Source: Oceanospirillaceae bacterium (GTDB lineage: Bacteria > Pseudomonadota > Gammaproteobacteria > Pseudomonadales > Oceanobacteraceae). From it: a stretch of DNA of 64,000 nt. A program made the position numbers and the translations under genes. The stretch lies in the NCBI GenBank assembly GCA_002724925.1, contig PBQA01000016.1, positions 62,001 through 126,000 on the forward strand. The letters are read 5' to 3'. Shown one piece after another: positions 27,191 through 35,845 of the stretch; position 1 is the stretch's first letter; every line of letters starts with the position of its first letter. The notes under the pieces were generated by a model, which saw nothing but the letters and a program-made list of their open reading frames with translations, was not told the origin of the DNA and did no database searches.

Positions 27191-28240
27191 TTATCCGGCT
27201 TTTTGGGTATGCGAACGGTCGGTAAACCGGTCGCAATAAATTCCGTTTTCGCTCATGCCTAATTTCTTCAGGCAGCTTTCTGCAGCGTCCAGCATGGGCG
27301 GCGGGCCGCACATGTAGGTTTGGGTAATGTCGGTTAATTCAGGAATAACATCCGTGACCAGACCGCGACGCCCTTCCCAACTGCTGCCCTCTGGCTCTTC
27401 AGACAACACAGGAATAAAGCGGAAGCGGCCCGACCAGTTGCGGGAAATACGGGATATTTCTTCAAGCGCACACAGGTCTTTCTCGGTGCGCGCGCCAAAC
27501 AGGAAGGTCACATCACGGTCGATTTTGTGGTTCATGGCGTCTTCGAGAATGGCAAGCACTGGCGCGATTCCGCTGCCGCCGGCGATCATTAACATCTCTC
27601 CGCCACGTTTATCACCTGAGTCCTGACGCAGATAAAAATCGCCGTAAGGGCCATCTACCGTGACTTTGTCACCAACGACTGCATGGTGATTCGCCCAACC
27701 AGACATTTCGCCGCCCGGCACTTCGCGGATAAAGAATGTCACGTGATTGCCCTGTGGTGGTGTCGCGAATGAATAACTACGAGGGCCAGACGAGATTGAA
27801 GGCGTTGAAAACAGAGCGTACTGGCCGGGCACGTAGGTGGTCTCTTCTGGCAAAGTCACAGTGACACGGACCATGTCGACGGTGAGCTTTTCAATCGCCG
27901 TAATCTCCCCTTCCTGCACGTTTGCCACAGACGTGCCATCAGACAGACCATCAACAAAAACAGTAACGTCAGACTTCAACTGCGACTGGCAACCAAGAAT
28001 GTATTTATTATCTAGATCTTCAGAGCTGAGAATAAAAGCGGATGAGGTTAACTCTTTAACCTGACCGTCCTGAAGCTTGCACTTACAGGTTGCGCACCCA
28101 CCGACTTTGCAGCTATACGGAAAGCGAACACCCTGACGTAACGCGGCGGTCAGAATGGTCTCTTTCGGGTTTACCGTGAACTCCCCAACGCCTTCGATAG
28201 TTAAGGTATGTGGTTTCGCAGATTTGAACAGCCCAAACAT
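27191..28240 (-). CDS. XylA-like ferredoxin/NAD(P)H reductase
   Basis: Electron-transfer partner of the hydroxylase, 349 residues. The N-terminal plant-type [2Fe-2S] ferredoxin domain has C44-x4-C49-x2-C52 and C84. The central FAD domain has R-S-Y-S-F-A-T (154-160). The C-terminal NAD domain has G-G-S-G-I-A-P-V and the C-G-P-P-P-M motif. This is the arrangement of XylA, BenC and MmoC type reductases, which pass electrons from NADH to an oxygenase. Ends 48 bp before the hydroxylase start, same strand; likely a two-gene operon. Confidence 0.92.
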   Translation of the reverse strand: MFGLFKSAKPHTLTIEGVGEFTVNPKETILTAALRQGVRFPYSCKVGGCATCKCKLQDGQVKELTSSAFILSSEDLDNKYILGCQSQLKSDVTVFVDGLSDGTSVANVQEGEITAIEKLTVDMVRVTVTLPEETTYVPGQYALFSTPSISSGPRSYSFATPPQGNHVTFFIREVPGGEMSGWANHHAVVGDKVTVDGPYGDFYLRQDSGDKRGGEMLMIAGGSGIAPVLAILEDAMNHKIDRDVTFLFGARTEKDLCALEEISRISRNWSGRFRFIPVLSEEPEGSSWEGRRGLVTDVIPELTDITQTYMCGPPPMLDAAESCLKKLGMSENGIYCDRFTDRSHTQKAG

Positions 28241-28262
28241 TGCTCTGATTTCTCATTGTTAG

Positions 28263-28275
28263 ATTGTCCGACAAT
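28263..28275. promoter_or_regulatory. Operator-like palindrome ATTGTC-C-GACAAT
   Basis: Perfect 13-bp palindrome 22 bp upstream of the reductase ATG. It has the TTGTnnnACAA form common for FadR-type GntR regulators. No such regulator is encoded in the window, so the assignment is an inference. Confidence 0.4.
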
Positions 28276-28466
28276 ACTACAATGTGAAATTGCGAGGGGA
28301 AGGTTATAAACGGCCATAAAGAAACGTAAAGACTCAAAAACTCTGTTTAATGATCAACCTATAACCCCACGTAAAGTTGGGTTAAGTAGATACAACTTGA
28401 GGAATCATGGGGGGTAGAAGGAGAGTGAGAATAGGCCAGAGGCATTACTATGGCGTACAAGCAATT

Positions 28467-28500
28467 GTGCGCTTACTTGATCTGAATCAAGCAAGCGCAC
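28467..28500 (-). promoter_or_regulatory. FNR/Anr box inside a 34-bp near-perfect palindrome
   Basis: TTGATCTGAATCAA at 28477-28490 matches the FNR/Anr consensus TTGAT-N4-ATCAA exactly. It is flanked by the further inverted repeat GTGCGCTT (28467-28474)/AAGCGCAC (28493-28500). On the minus strand a TAGTAAT sequence follows at 28450-28444, placing the box near -40 to -45 of a possible start, as for FNR-activated promoters. The first gene downstream is the XylA-like reductase, 237 bp away. The palindrome could also fold as a hairpin ending the FMN reductase transcript, but it has no T-run on that strand. Confidence 0.55.
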
Positions 28501-28552
28501 TCGCACTGTAAAAAGGGGGATCAAAAGAGAGCTGAGATAATCCGCCAGGACC

Positions 28553-29134
28553 TCAGGACATACCGTTAGGAAAATCTTCCAGACCTGCAGTCAACGATGA
28601 ACGCTGAGGCAACAATGCTTCGGTATAGATCTTCAGTTGTTCAACCGCGTAGTGCGCACGCCGCTCAAGGTAGTCATCTGATTCACGGCCCTTACCCTGC
28701 CAGAGTTCAGACGCATCACGAAGAATCAGATGCTCTGGTAACCAGAGTAAACGTGAGTTTTTGTAGCCACTACCGCGAAGTTCAGCGACAACAAAGGCGC
28801 CTCCTACAGAGCCAGAGACCGCAACCAGTAACGCGGGTTTATGCGCAAACTGCGGGTGGTTGCACCAGAGAAACAGGTTCTTCAACCCGGCAGGCGCCAT
28901 GCCGTGCCACTCAGGCACCACAAACACCAACCCATCAGCCTGAGTAATTTTGTCCTGCACTTCTCTGACCTGATCATTCGCCTCACGCTCGCCATTCCAC
29001 AATGGAAGGTCCGCCTTGAAGAGATCAACCACGTCAGCGCCACCTTCAAAGAAGCGCGTGTTCAGTTCTTGTGCCAGACGCAGGCTTTGTGCGCCATCAC
29101 GATGGCTAGCACTGATAATTGCGTAATTTGCCAT
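28553..29134 (-). CDS. NADPH-dependent FMN reductase family protein
   Basis: A 193-residue flavodoxin-fold protein. It begins A-I-I-S-A-S-H-R-D-G-A-Q-S (FMN phosphate loop) and has the E-W-H-G-M-A-P-A-G-L-K-N family segment near 97-108, typical of the NADPH-dependent FMN reductase superfamily (SsuE, azoreductase and chromate-reductase relatives). It likely reduces flavins or quinones in the cytosol. It lies between the glutathione transferase and the hydroxylase operon on the same strand. Physiological substrate unknown. Confidence 0.82.
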   Translation of the reverse strand: MANYAIISASHRDGAQSLRLAQELNTRFFEGGADVVDLFKADLPLWNGEREANDQVREVQDKITQADGLVFVVPEWHGMAPAGLKNLFLWCNHPQFAHKPALLVAVSGSVGGAFVVAELRGSGYKNSRLLWLPEHLILRDASELWQGKGRESDDYLERRAHYAVEQLKIYTEALLPQRSSLTAGLEDFPNGMS

Positions 29135-29203
29135 AGTTACTCCTTATAGCTAATCCGTAAATTTGCTTTTTATGTCTGTGCACAAAAAAGCAGAAAAGTT
29201 CGC

Positions 29204-29812
29204 TTAAGCCGCGTACGAAGGGCGCTCTTTCATGGCCGCGTACCAACGCTGGATATTGGGGTACTCATCGCCAACACGGACTTTAACAATTCGGGCAAAA
29301 TCGATCGCACAGACTGCGGTAATATCGGCAATAGAAAACTGGCTGCCCGCTATCCAATCGTTATTTTCAAGCTGTGCTTCCAAAACGGGTAATGCCTTGA
29401 GGAAGTTTTTCGCGCTTTCTTTACCGAACTCTTCCACCGGTGTCATGCGATCCTTAAAAAAGCCGGTGATGTGTTGGAAAGCAAACATTGCAGGGTACAG
29501 AACCATAGACTCCATTCTGTGTTCCCACATATCGATGATGGCCCGCTCTTTTGGCGTCTTACCAAAGAGGCTGCCCTCGTCAGATATTTCATCAAGATAA
29601 CGGCAGATCGCCGGTGTTTCTGACAGGCACAAGCCGTCGTCCAGCTCCAGAACCGGCACTTTAGCGAATGGGTTCTTCGCACAGAACTCCACTTTAAGGT
29701 TGTCACCAGCGCCGAGATCTAGTTCTTCACGGTCATAAGCGATGCCTTTTTCGGCGAGTACCATACGAACACGACGTGGATTTGGGGCGTGCGGGTTATC
29801 ATAAAGTTTCAT
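29204..29812 (-). CDS. Glutathione S-transferase
   Basis: A 202-residue protein with an N-terminal thioredoxin-like domain (M-K-L-Y-D-N-P-H-A-P-N-P-R-R-V-R, and V-P-V-L-E-L-D-D-G-L-C-L-S-E-T-P-A-I with the cis-proline and Ser-Glu that bind glutathione) and a helical C-terminal domain containing the capping segment S-I-A-D-I-T-A. It conjugates or reduces electrophiles with glutathione in the cytosol. Downstream genes on the strand are redox flavoproteins and the hydroxylase, which fits detoxification, but it is not clearly in their operon. Confidence 0.88.
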   Translation of the reverse strand: MKLYDNPHAPNPRRVRMVLAEKGIAYDREELDLGAGDNLKVEFCAKNPFAKVPVLELDDGLCLSETPAICRYLDEISDEGSLFGKTPKERAIIDMWEHRMESMVLYPAMFAFQHITGFFKDRMTPVEEFGKESAKNFLKALPVLEAQLENNDWIAGSQFSIADITAVCAIDFARIVKVRVGDEYPNIQRWYAAMKERPSYAA

Positions 29813-29886
29813 GGAGCAAAGGCCTCTGTCGGCATGAGTAAAGTCTCAAGCTAACCAGAGGCTAAGGTGCGGTCAAGGTTGATAAC

Positions 29887-30825
29887 TTATTGTTGCCCTG
29901 AGATAGCTAATGCGGTGGCCACCGCTGCCGTGCGATTCTCAACACCCAACTTACGGAATACAGGCTCAAGATGCTTATTCACCGTTCTGGGGCTCATCTC
30001 CAGTATTTGCGCAATTTCCTGATTGGTTTTGCCCCGACTGAGCCAGAACAGTACCTGCGTCTCACGATCGGTAAGATCAAACGCTGCCTGCAGGGCCTTA
30101 CGCGCAGCAACCTCTTCATTCAATACGAAGCGCATCAGGTACTCTCCCGGTAACGGGCGACCCAGATATCGGACACTGACTTCGGCCTGATCGGACGTTA
30201 ATCGCAGCATGGCATTTCTCTCTGGCGAGCGGGTCAACCATGCAGGTAAATCCTGGCTTAATACCGGTTGCCAGCTTGCCAGTTCAGCCCCTGTGCTTCC
30301 CAGCAGTTCTTCGGCGACTCGCGTTGCCCAGAGCAAGGTTCCGTTGACATCACAGGCAAACGCCGGCTGTCCCATTTCTTCAAGGGCACGACGGGCGCTC
30401 TTGGTTTTCATTGCCGTAGACAGGTGCACCTGCACACGTGCCAGCATTTCATCGAGGTTGACCGGCTTGGTCAGGTAGTCGACACCGCCAGCCTCAAGCC
30501 CTTTTAATACATCACTGCTGTCGCTCAGGCCTGTCAGAAATATGACCGGCACGTCTTCACTATCAGGTGAGGCTTTCAACGCACGACAGGTCTCAAACCC
30601 ATCCATGCGCGGCATCACACCATCCATCAGAATCAGATCGGGCGTCATTAATCGGGCGATATTTAATGCCTGCTCACCATCCATTGCGACTAATACGGTA
30701 TACCCTGCGCCGGCTAAAGCCTCATTCATAAAGGCCAGAGATTCGGGTGTATCGTCAACGATCAGAATCGTCCCTGAGTTTCCAGTCGCGGTACCCGGTT
30801 TAGACGAGCCTGTTTCAGGACTCAT
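29887..30825 (-). CDS. LuxR-type response regulator with PAS-like linker
   Basis: A 312-residue DNA-binding regulator. The receiver domain is about 18-132, with acidic pocket D24-D25 and phospho-acceptor D68 in L-I-L-M-D-G-V-M-P-R-M-D. A middle segment (about 145-245) looks like a PAS fold. The C-terminal LuxR helix-turn-helix is L-T-D-R-E-T-Q-V-L-F-W-L-S-R-G-K-T-N-Q-E-I-A. Its ATG overlaps the stop of the fused kinase gene by 4 bp, so the two are a matched pair. The likely target is the divergent amide/urea cluster, though no site is proven. Confidence 0.92.
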   Translation of the reverse strand: MSPETGSSKPGTATGNSGTILIVDDTPESLAFMNEALAGAGYTVLVAMDGEQALNIARLMTPDLILMDGVMPRMDGFETCRALKASPDSEDVPVIFLTGLSDSSDVLKGLEAGGVDYLTKPVNLDEMLARVQVHLSTAMKTKSARRALEEMGQPAFACDVNGTLLWATRVAEELLGSTGAELASWQPVLSQDLPAWLTRSPERNAMLRLTSDQAEVSVRYLGRPLPGEYLMRFVLNEEVAARKALQAAFDLTDRETQVLFWLSRGKTNQEIAQILEMSPRTVNKHLEPVFRKLGVENRTAAVATALAISGQQ

Positions 30826-33800
30826 GGTGTTTCACTCCCAATACTGGACTCACCAGTATTATCTTGTGACTTCGGAGATTGAGCATCCAGGCGCTCGGAG
30901 CACATGGCATGAACGTCAGCAAAACGGAACGATGTTATGCAACGCTTAAGTTCTCTGATGAAATCAGGATCAAGCTGTTCCTGCTCACAGACATCAATCA
31001 GGCTTTCCAGCCCGGCCACATAACCCAGTTGCGAAAATGACATAAATTCACGTAATCGTGCGTCGCTGACGGGAGCGACGCCCCCCTGTTCTGCCACCGC
31101 CTGAGCGCTGCCTTCATAAACCCAGCTGAGATCCAGTTGGCGCGCAATTTTATCGAGTAACACCTGATCCTTCATGGGTTTAATCAGATAGTCATCGTTT
31201 AAACGAAGGCCGGGTTCAGAAAGTGCGCCGTTACCTTCTGCTGATACCCGATCTTCCGCATCCGCTGACACCATAATAACAGGTGCAGAAAAACCATCGC
31301 TACGGAGCTTCTGTAACAAGGTCCAGCCGTTGCGCCCCGGCATGGAAATATCCAGCAATAACAGGTCAATACGCGCTTCGCTCAGTACAGCTTCGCACTC
31401 ATCGGCGTCCGAAGCTTCGAGAACGGTAAAACCCAGTGGCGATAAGGTTTCACTGATAAGTCCGCGATGCGATGGTTCATCATCGACAGTGAGTACGACT
31501 CTTCTATCGCCTTCATATCCTATGATTTTCTGAGCCGGAGCCACAGGTTTGTCCGTCAGGTGAGCTTTTCTCTCAATACTGGAAAGCATCATAGTCAGAC
31601 GAAAAGTACTGCCCGAACCCGGAGCACTTTTCAGTGTGATTTCACCGCCCATAATATCAGCCAGCAGCTGGCTGATCGTCAGTCCCAGACCCGTGCCCGG
31701 CTGTTGTGGATGTCCGGGTTTACGAATACGTTCAAATGGCTGGAATATCTTTTTATGCTCTTCAGCACTGATCCCCGGGCCAGTGTCTTTCACTGTGAAC
31801 TCAGCAACCTGACTGCGATATTTTACGCTCAGGGTAACACCGCCAGACTCTGTATATTTCACGGCATTCGATAACAGATTAGTAAGAATCTGGCGCAGGT
31901 GTTTTTCGTCGGTGCGTACCATATCTGGTAAGTAGGCTGGTGCATCGTAGGTAAACGTAATTCCCTTAGCCACCGACTGCAGACGAAACATTTCGGCCAG
32001 GTCATTCAGCAAGCGCTTCAGGTTGACCTCATCACGGCGGATCTCAAGTCGCCCGGCCTCAATACGGGAAAGATCCAGCAGGCCTTCAATCAGGTCGGCA
32101 AGATACTCGCCGCTGCTACGGATCAGATTAACCTGACGCTGCTGCTTCTCACTGAGGCCATCACTTCTTTCGAGTAATTGTGCGTACCCCAGTACTGAAT
32201 TCAATGGGCTACGTAGCTCATGACTGATGCCCCCCAGATAGCGACTTTTTGCCTGATTAGCGGCTTCTGCCAGCTCTTTCGCCTGCTGCAGCGCACGGTC
32301 TGTTTCTTCGTGAGCGGTAATTTCCTGCGACAGCAGATCCGTTTGTTTTGTGGCTTCGTCGAGAGCCAGTTCCCGACTCTCATTAGCGAGTACAAATAAC
32401 CAGATGAGAACACCGACAATAATCATCAACAACACATACACCTGCAACAGACTACTGCCGAGCAAAGCTTGCATACTGTTATCAGACGGCGCCTGCATAT
32501 ATACCAACCAGAACAACAGCCCCACAATGCCGCCAATAATGGTCAACAGACCTGAGAACTGAAGAATACGAGGATTAAGACGATGCACTAAGCGGTCTGG
32601 AAGTATGGTCGTCAGCGTCGCGGCAATCTGATCACTGAAGCGTGCGTTGTCTTTGCACTGATCATGACAACGAGATTCAAGAGTGCAGCACAAGGAGCAT
32701 ATATGTCCGTTGTAGGCTGGGCAAACGGCAATGTCTTCGCGGTCAAATTCGTTCTCGCAGACAATACAGGTTAGCTGCTCGGTCGCTGGCGACAGTGGAA
32801 TAATCTCACGTGCAAGATAGTACTTGCCTCCGGTAATCAGAGCGATAAACGGTGCCAGAAAGAACGCAGTAAATAGCGAAATAAACGAAGACATCGCCTG
32901 TGCCGTCTCTCCCCAGATACCGGTGAACGACAGTATCCCGCACAAAGACGCGAGCACCATCGCGCCAAAGCCCACAGGATTAATGTCGTAGAGATACGCC
33001 CGCTTAAACTCAATATGCTTAGGGCTCAGGCCTAACGGTTTATTAATCACCAGGTCAGCAACGAGCGCACCGACCCAAGCCACAGCGACATTCGAATAAA
33101 TACCCAGAATATGTTCGAGTGATTCGTACACACCCAGTGCCATGACCAGAATAGCGATCATAACGTTGAAGAATAACCAGACCACACGACCTGGGTGACT
33201 GTGAGTCAGGCGCGAAAAGAAATTCGACCAGGCGATTGAGCCCGCATAGGCATTGGTCACGTTAATTTTCACCTGACAGAGCACCACGAAAATACCCGTC
33301 AGAGCCATCACCGCCAGCGGTGAATCGGTCAGATAGCTGAACGCAACAGCGTACATGTGGGTCGGGTCACCCGCCTCGTCATAACCAAGCCCATGACTGA
33401 GTGCCAGCACGACCAGAAACGATCCGGCCATGATTTTAATGGCCCCCATCAGAATCCAGCCCGGCCCGCCAATGATCAAGGCCGTCCACCAGCGTAGTCG
33501 CTGACCCGGTTTCGGCTCTGGTAAAAAACGCAGGAAGTCGACCTGCTCACCTATTTGGGCAATCAATGAAAAGATGACGGCGGATGCAGCACCAAAATAG
33601 ATCAGACTGACGCCGCTGCCCTGTGACGGTGCAACCGGTGATTCAAAGTTCATCCAGTCGCTGATGGCCTGAGTTTCCTGCCACAGAATAAACACGAACG
33701 GCGTCAGCTGCAGCAGAAACCACAGCGGTTGCGTCCATAACTGAAAACGGGAAATCAGGGTAATCCCGTGAGTCACCAGCGGAATCACAATCAAAGCACT

Positions 33801-34262
33801 GATCAGATAGCCCAGCCATAAGGGTACAGAAAAGAGAATATCCATGGCCGACGCCATGATAGCGGCCTCGAGCGCCATGAAGATAAAGGTAAACGACGCG
33901 TAGATCAGCGAGGTGACGGTCGAGCCGATATAGCCGAACCCGGCTCCCCGACTGAGCAGATCAATGTCGACCCCATAGCGCGCAGCGTAATAGCTGATGG
34001 GAATCGCCGTCAGAAAGATGATCGCAGAGACCACCATGGTCGCCAAAAGCGCAGCATGAACGCCATAGACCAGTGTGATGGCAGCCCCGATGGCCTCCAG
34101 CGCCAGAAACGAGATGGCGCCCAGTGCGGTATTGGATACCCGCGCTGATGACCAGCGGCGAGCGTTCTTACCCGTAAACCGAAGTGCAAAGTCTTCGAGT
34201 GTCTGGTTGGCAACCCAGCGATTGTAGTTACGACGGGTAGTCAGTAGTTGAGGGTTTGCCAT
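30822..34262 (-). CDS. NCS1-transporter-like hybrid sensor histidine kinase
   Basis: A 1146-residue fusion. Residues 1-485 resemble an NCS1 nucleobase/allantoin-type permease with about 12 spans (entry motif N-R-W-V-A-N-Q-T-L-E-D-F-A-L-R-F-T; K-I-N-V-T-N-A-Y-A-G-S segment). Residues 499-536 form a cysteine cluster (C499, C502, C514, C522, C525, C526, C532, C536) that could bind zinc or an iron-sulfur centre. Two further spans follow (about 570-588 and 605-625), then a coiled coil, the H-box (H681 in I-S-H-E-L-R-S-P), the ATPase domain (G-T-G-L-G-L near 856) and a receiver (D971). It probably senses a small nitrogen compound at, or during passage through, the transporter part. It is divergent from the amide importer operon and coupled to the LuxR-type regulator. 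Confidence 0.9.
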   Translation of the reverse strand: MANPQLLTTRRNYNRWVANQTLEDFALRFTGKNARRWSSARVSNTALGAISFLALEAIGAAITLVYGVHAALLATMVVSAIIFLTAIPISYYAARYGVDIDLLSRGAGFGYIGSTVTSLIYASFTFIFMALEAAIMASAMDILFSVPLWLGYLISALIVIPLVTHGITLISRFQLWTQPLWFLLQLTPFVFILWQETQAISDWMNFESPVAPSQGSGVSLIYFGAASAVIFSLIAQIGEQVDFLRFLPEPKPGQRLRWWTALIIGGPGWILMGAIKIMAGSFLVVLALSHGLGYDEAGDPTHMYAVAFSYLTDSPLAVMALTGIFVVLCQVKINVTNAYAGSIAWSNFFSRLTHSHPGRVVWLFFNVMIAILVMALGVYESLEHILGIYSNVAVAWVGALVADLVINKPLGLSPKHIEFKRAYLYDINPVGFGAMVLASLCGILSFTGIWGETAQAMSSFISLFTAFFLAPFIALITGGKYYLAREIIPLSPATEQLTCIVCENEFDREDIAVCPAYNGHICSLCCTLESRCHDQCKDNARFSDQIAATLTTILPDRLVHRLNPRILQFSGLLTIIGGIVGLLFWLVYMQAPSDNSMQALLGSSLLQVYVLLMIIVGVLIWLFVLANESRELALDEATKQTDLLSQEITAHEETDRALQQAKELAEAANQAKSRYLGGISHELRSPLNSVLGYAQLLERSDGLSEKQQRQVNLIRSSGEYLADLIEGLLDLSRIEAGRLEIRRDEVNLKRLLNDLAEMFRLQSVAKGITFTYDAPAYLPDMVRTDEKHLRQILTNLLSNAVKYTESGGVTLSVKYRSQVAEFTVKDTGPGISAEEHKKIFQPFERIRKPGHPQQPGTGLGLTISQLLADIMGGEITLKSAPGSGSTFRLTMMLSSIERKAHLTDKPVAPAQKIIGYEGDRRVVLTVDDEPSHRGLISETLSPLGFTVLEASDADECEAVLSEARIDLLLLDISMPGRNGWTLLQKLRSDGFSAPVIMVSADAEDRVSAEGNGALSEPGLRLNDDYLIKPMKDQVLLDKIARQLDLSWVYEGSAQAVAEQGGVAPVSDARLREFMSFSQLGYVAGLESLIDVCEQEQLDPDFIRELKRCITSFRFADVHAMCSERLDAQSPKSQDNTGESSIGSETP

Positions 34263-34277
34263 CCGGTCTCCAGGAAG

Positions 34278-34336
34278 TCTGCTGTCGCGTCCATAAATCT
34301 TCTATCGCGTTTGTAAAATCTGTTATCGCATCCTGG
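34278..34336. repeat. Three tandem imperfect 20-bp repeats upstream of the fused kinase
   Basis: Three copies of a TCTnnTrTCGCrT core lie at 34278, 34298 and 34319, spaced 20 and 21 bp, about two helical turns. They begin 16 bp upstream of the kinase start codon, in the 220-bp divergent region with urtA. Same-face spacing suggests cooperative binding of a regulator, the LuxR-type partner being the obvious candidate. Confidence 0.5.
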
Positions 34337-34482
34337 CGACTTATATTAATCATATCCCGTGCCAACTCGTATGCGTCAAATGACGTACCCCGGTGGAGCG
34401 TTCAACGAATGTTCTGACACTGTCTCTACAGGCAATCTGAAAAGGTCACAGCAACCACAAACTACCTAAGTGAGGCCTGACT

Positions 34483-35739
34483 ATGCGACTACCATCCTTT
34501 GAAAACACAGCGCTTGCACGGCGCGGTTTTCTGAAAAACTTACTCGCAATACCCGCCGCCCTGATGCTTGCACATACAAGCGTTCCAGCGTTGGCAGACG
34601 AAGCGAACACCACCGGTCTGGCAGTAACGGACGATACCGTTAAAGTCGGTATTCTGCACTCTGTTACTGGCACCATGGCGATCAGTGAAACCGGTTCAGT
34701 ACAGGCAGAGAAGCTTGCGATTGAACAGATCAACGCCATGGGCGGTGTGCTTGGCCGCAAGATTGAATACATTCAGGAAGACGGCGCCAGCGACTGGCCG
34801 ACCTTTGCTGAGAAATCCAAGAAGCTCCTGGTTCAGGATAAAGTCGCGGCCGTCTTCGGTTGCTGGACTTCAGCCTCACGTAAAGCTGCTCTTCCAGTTT
34901 TTGAGCAGTATAACGGCATGCTCTACTACCCAACCTTCTACGAAGGTCTGGAACAGTCACCTAACGTGATCTACACCGGTCAGGAAGCGACTCAGCAGAT
35001 TCTTGAAGGTCTGGACTGGGCGGCTCGTGAAAAAGGTGCGAAGAAATTCTACCTGCTGGGTTCTGACTACATCTGGCCACGTACGTCCAACAAAATTGCC
35101 CGCAAGCACATCGAAAACGTACTGGGTTCAAAAGTGGTGGGTGAAGAGTACTACCCACTGGGTCACACTCAGTTCAACTCTGTGATCAACAAAATCAAGC
35201 TGAAAAAGCCTGACGTTGTATTCATCTCAGTGGTGGGCGGTTCCAACGTTGCCTTCTATAAGCAGCTGAAAGCGGCCGGTATCGACATGGGCAAAGAGAA
35301 GCCGCTGTTCCTGACCATCTCAGTCACCGAGGATGAAATCCTTGGTATTGGCGGTGAGAACATTGAAGGCATTTACGCTTCAATGAAGTACTTCCAGTCT
35401 CTGCCTAACGAAAACAATCAGGCGTTTGTAAAAGCGTTCAAAGAACGCTGGGGTGACGACATCGTGATCGGTGACGTAACTCAGGCAGCTTACCTTGGCC
35501 CATGGTTGTGGAAAGCAGCGGTCGAAAAAGCCGGTTCTTTTGACATCGATAAAGTTCGTGAAGCCTCTCCTGGTATCGAGCTGACAACAGCGCCAGAAGG
35601 TTACGTCCGTGTTCATAAAAACCACCACCTCTGGTCGAAAACCCGCATCGGTCTGGCTGAACCAGATGGCCAGTACAAAGTGGTTTATGAAAGTGATGAC
35701 CTGATCGAGCCTGATCCATTCCCTGAGGGTTACCAGTAA
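34483..35739 (+). CDS. urtA: Urea/short-chain amide ABC transporter, substrate-binding protein
   Basis: Periplasmic binding protein of 418 residues, Leu/Ile/Val-type family, UrtA/FmdD group. The N-terminus has a twin-arginine-like signal (A-R-R-G-F-L-K-N) and an A-L-A-D cleavage site near 38. The mature part opens with V-K-V-G-I-L-H-S-V-T-G-T-M-A-I-S-E, the ligand-contact stretch of UrtA. Because the same operon carries amidase and formamidase but no urease, the ligand may be formamide, acetamide or urea. First gene of the plus-strand cluster. Confidence 0.92.
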   Translation: MRLPSFENTALARRGFLKNLLAIPAALMLAHTSVPALADEANTTGLAVTDDTVKVGILHSVTGTMAISETGSVQAEKLAIEQINAMGGVLGRKIEYIQEDGASDWPTFAEKSKKLLVQDKVAAVFGCWTSASRKAALPVFEQYNGMLYYPTFYEGLEQSPNVIYTGQEATQQILEGLDWAAREKGAKKFYLLGSDYIWPRTSNKIARKHIENVLGSKVVGEEYYPLGHTQFNSVINKIKLKKPDVVFISVVGGSNVAFYKQLKAAGIDMGKEKPLFLTISVTEDEILGIGGENIEGIYASMKYFQSLPNENNQAFVKAFKERWGDDIVIGDVTQAAYLGPWLWKAAVEKAGSFDIDKVREASPGIELTTAPEGYVRVHKNHHLWSKTRIGLAEPDGQYKVVYESDDLIEPDPFPEGYQ

Positions 35740-35787
35740 AACCCCACGCAATACCAAGGTTAATTAACTGACCTTTCCTTCCGGAAG

Positions 35788-35813
35788 CGGCCCGCACCAT
35801 TCACCGGGCCGCA
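35788..35813 (+). promoter_or_regulatory. Intercistronic hairpin between urtA and urtB
   Basis: Perfect 8-bp GC stem GCGGCCCG/CGGGCCGC with a 10-base loop in the 106-bp gap, without a T-run. Such hairpins after binding-protein genes often protect the upstream message and lower expression of the membrane genes. That role here is an inference. Confidence 0.55.
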
Positions 35814-35845
35814 ACCGGGCTTCTGATCCACCGGGGAGAAACATC

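Larger units (their letters stand above)
28241..28552. other. Regulatory interval upstream of the hydroxylase operon
   Basis: 312 bp with no gene, probably the promoter and leader of the reductase-hydroxylase operon. It contains the FNR/Anr box at 28477-28490, an operator-like palindrome at 28263-28275 and a TAACCC/GGGTTA inverted repeat (28362-28367 with 28379-28384) that could fold in the leader RNA. Confidence 0.6.

Noticed and set aside
28467-28500. Reading the 34-bp dyad as a terminator of the FMN reductase gene
   Set aside because: There is no T-run after it on the minus strand, and the core is an exact FNR/Anr consensus; kept as a regulatory site instead.
34349-34366. Sigma-54-like sequence upstream of the fused kinase (minus strand TTGGCACGGGATATGATT)
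   Set aside because: The -24 GG is present but the -12 position reads GA rather than GC, so the core rule fails.
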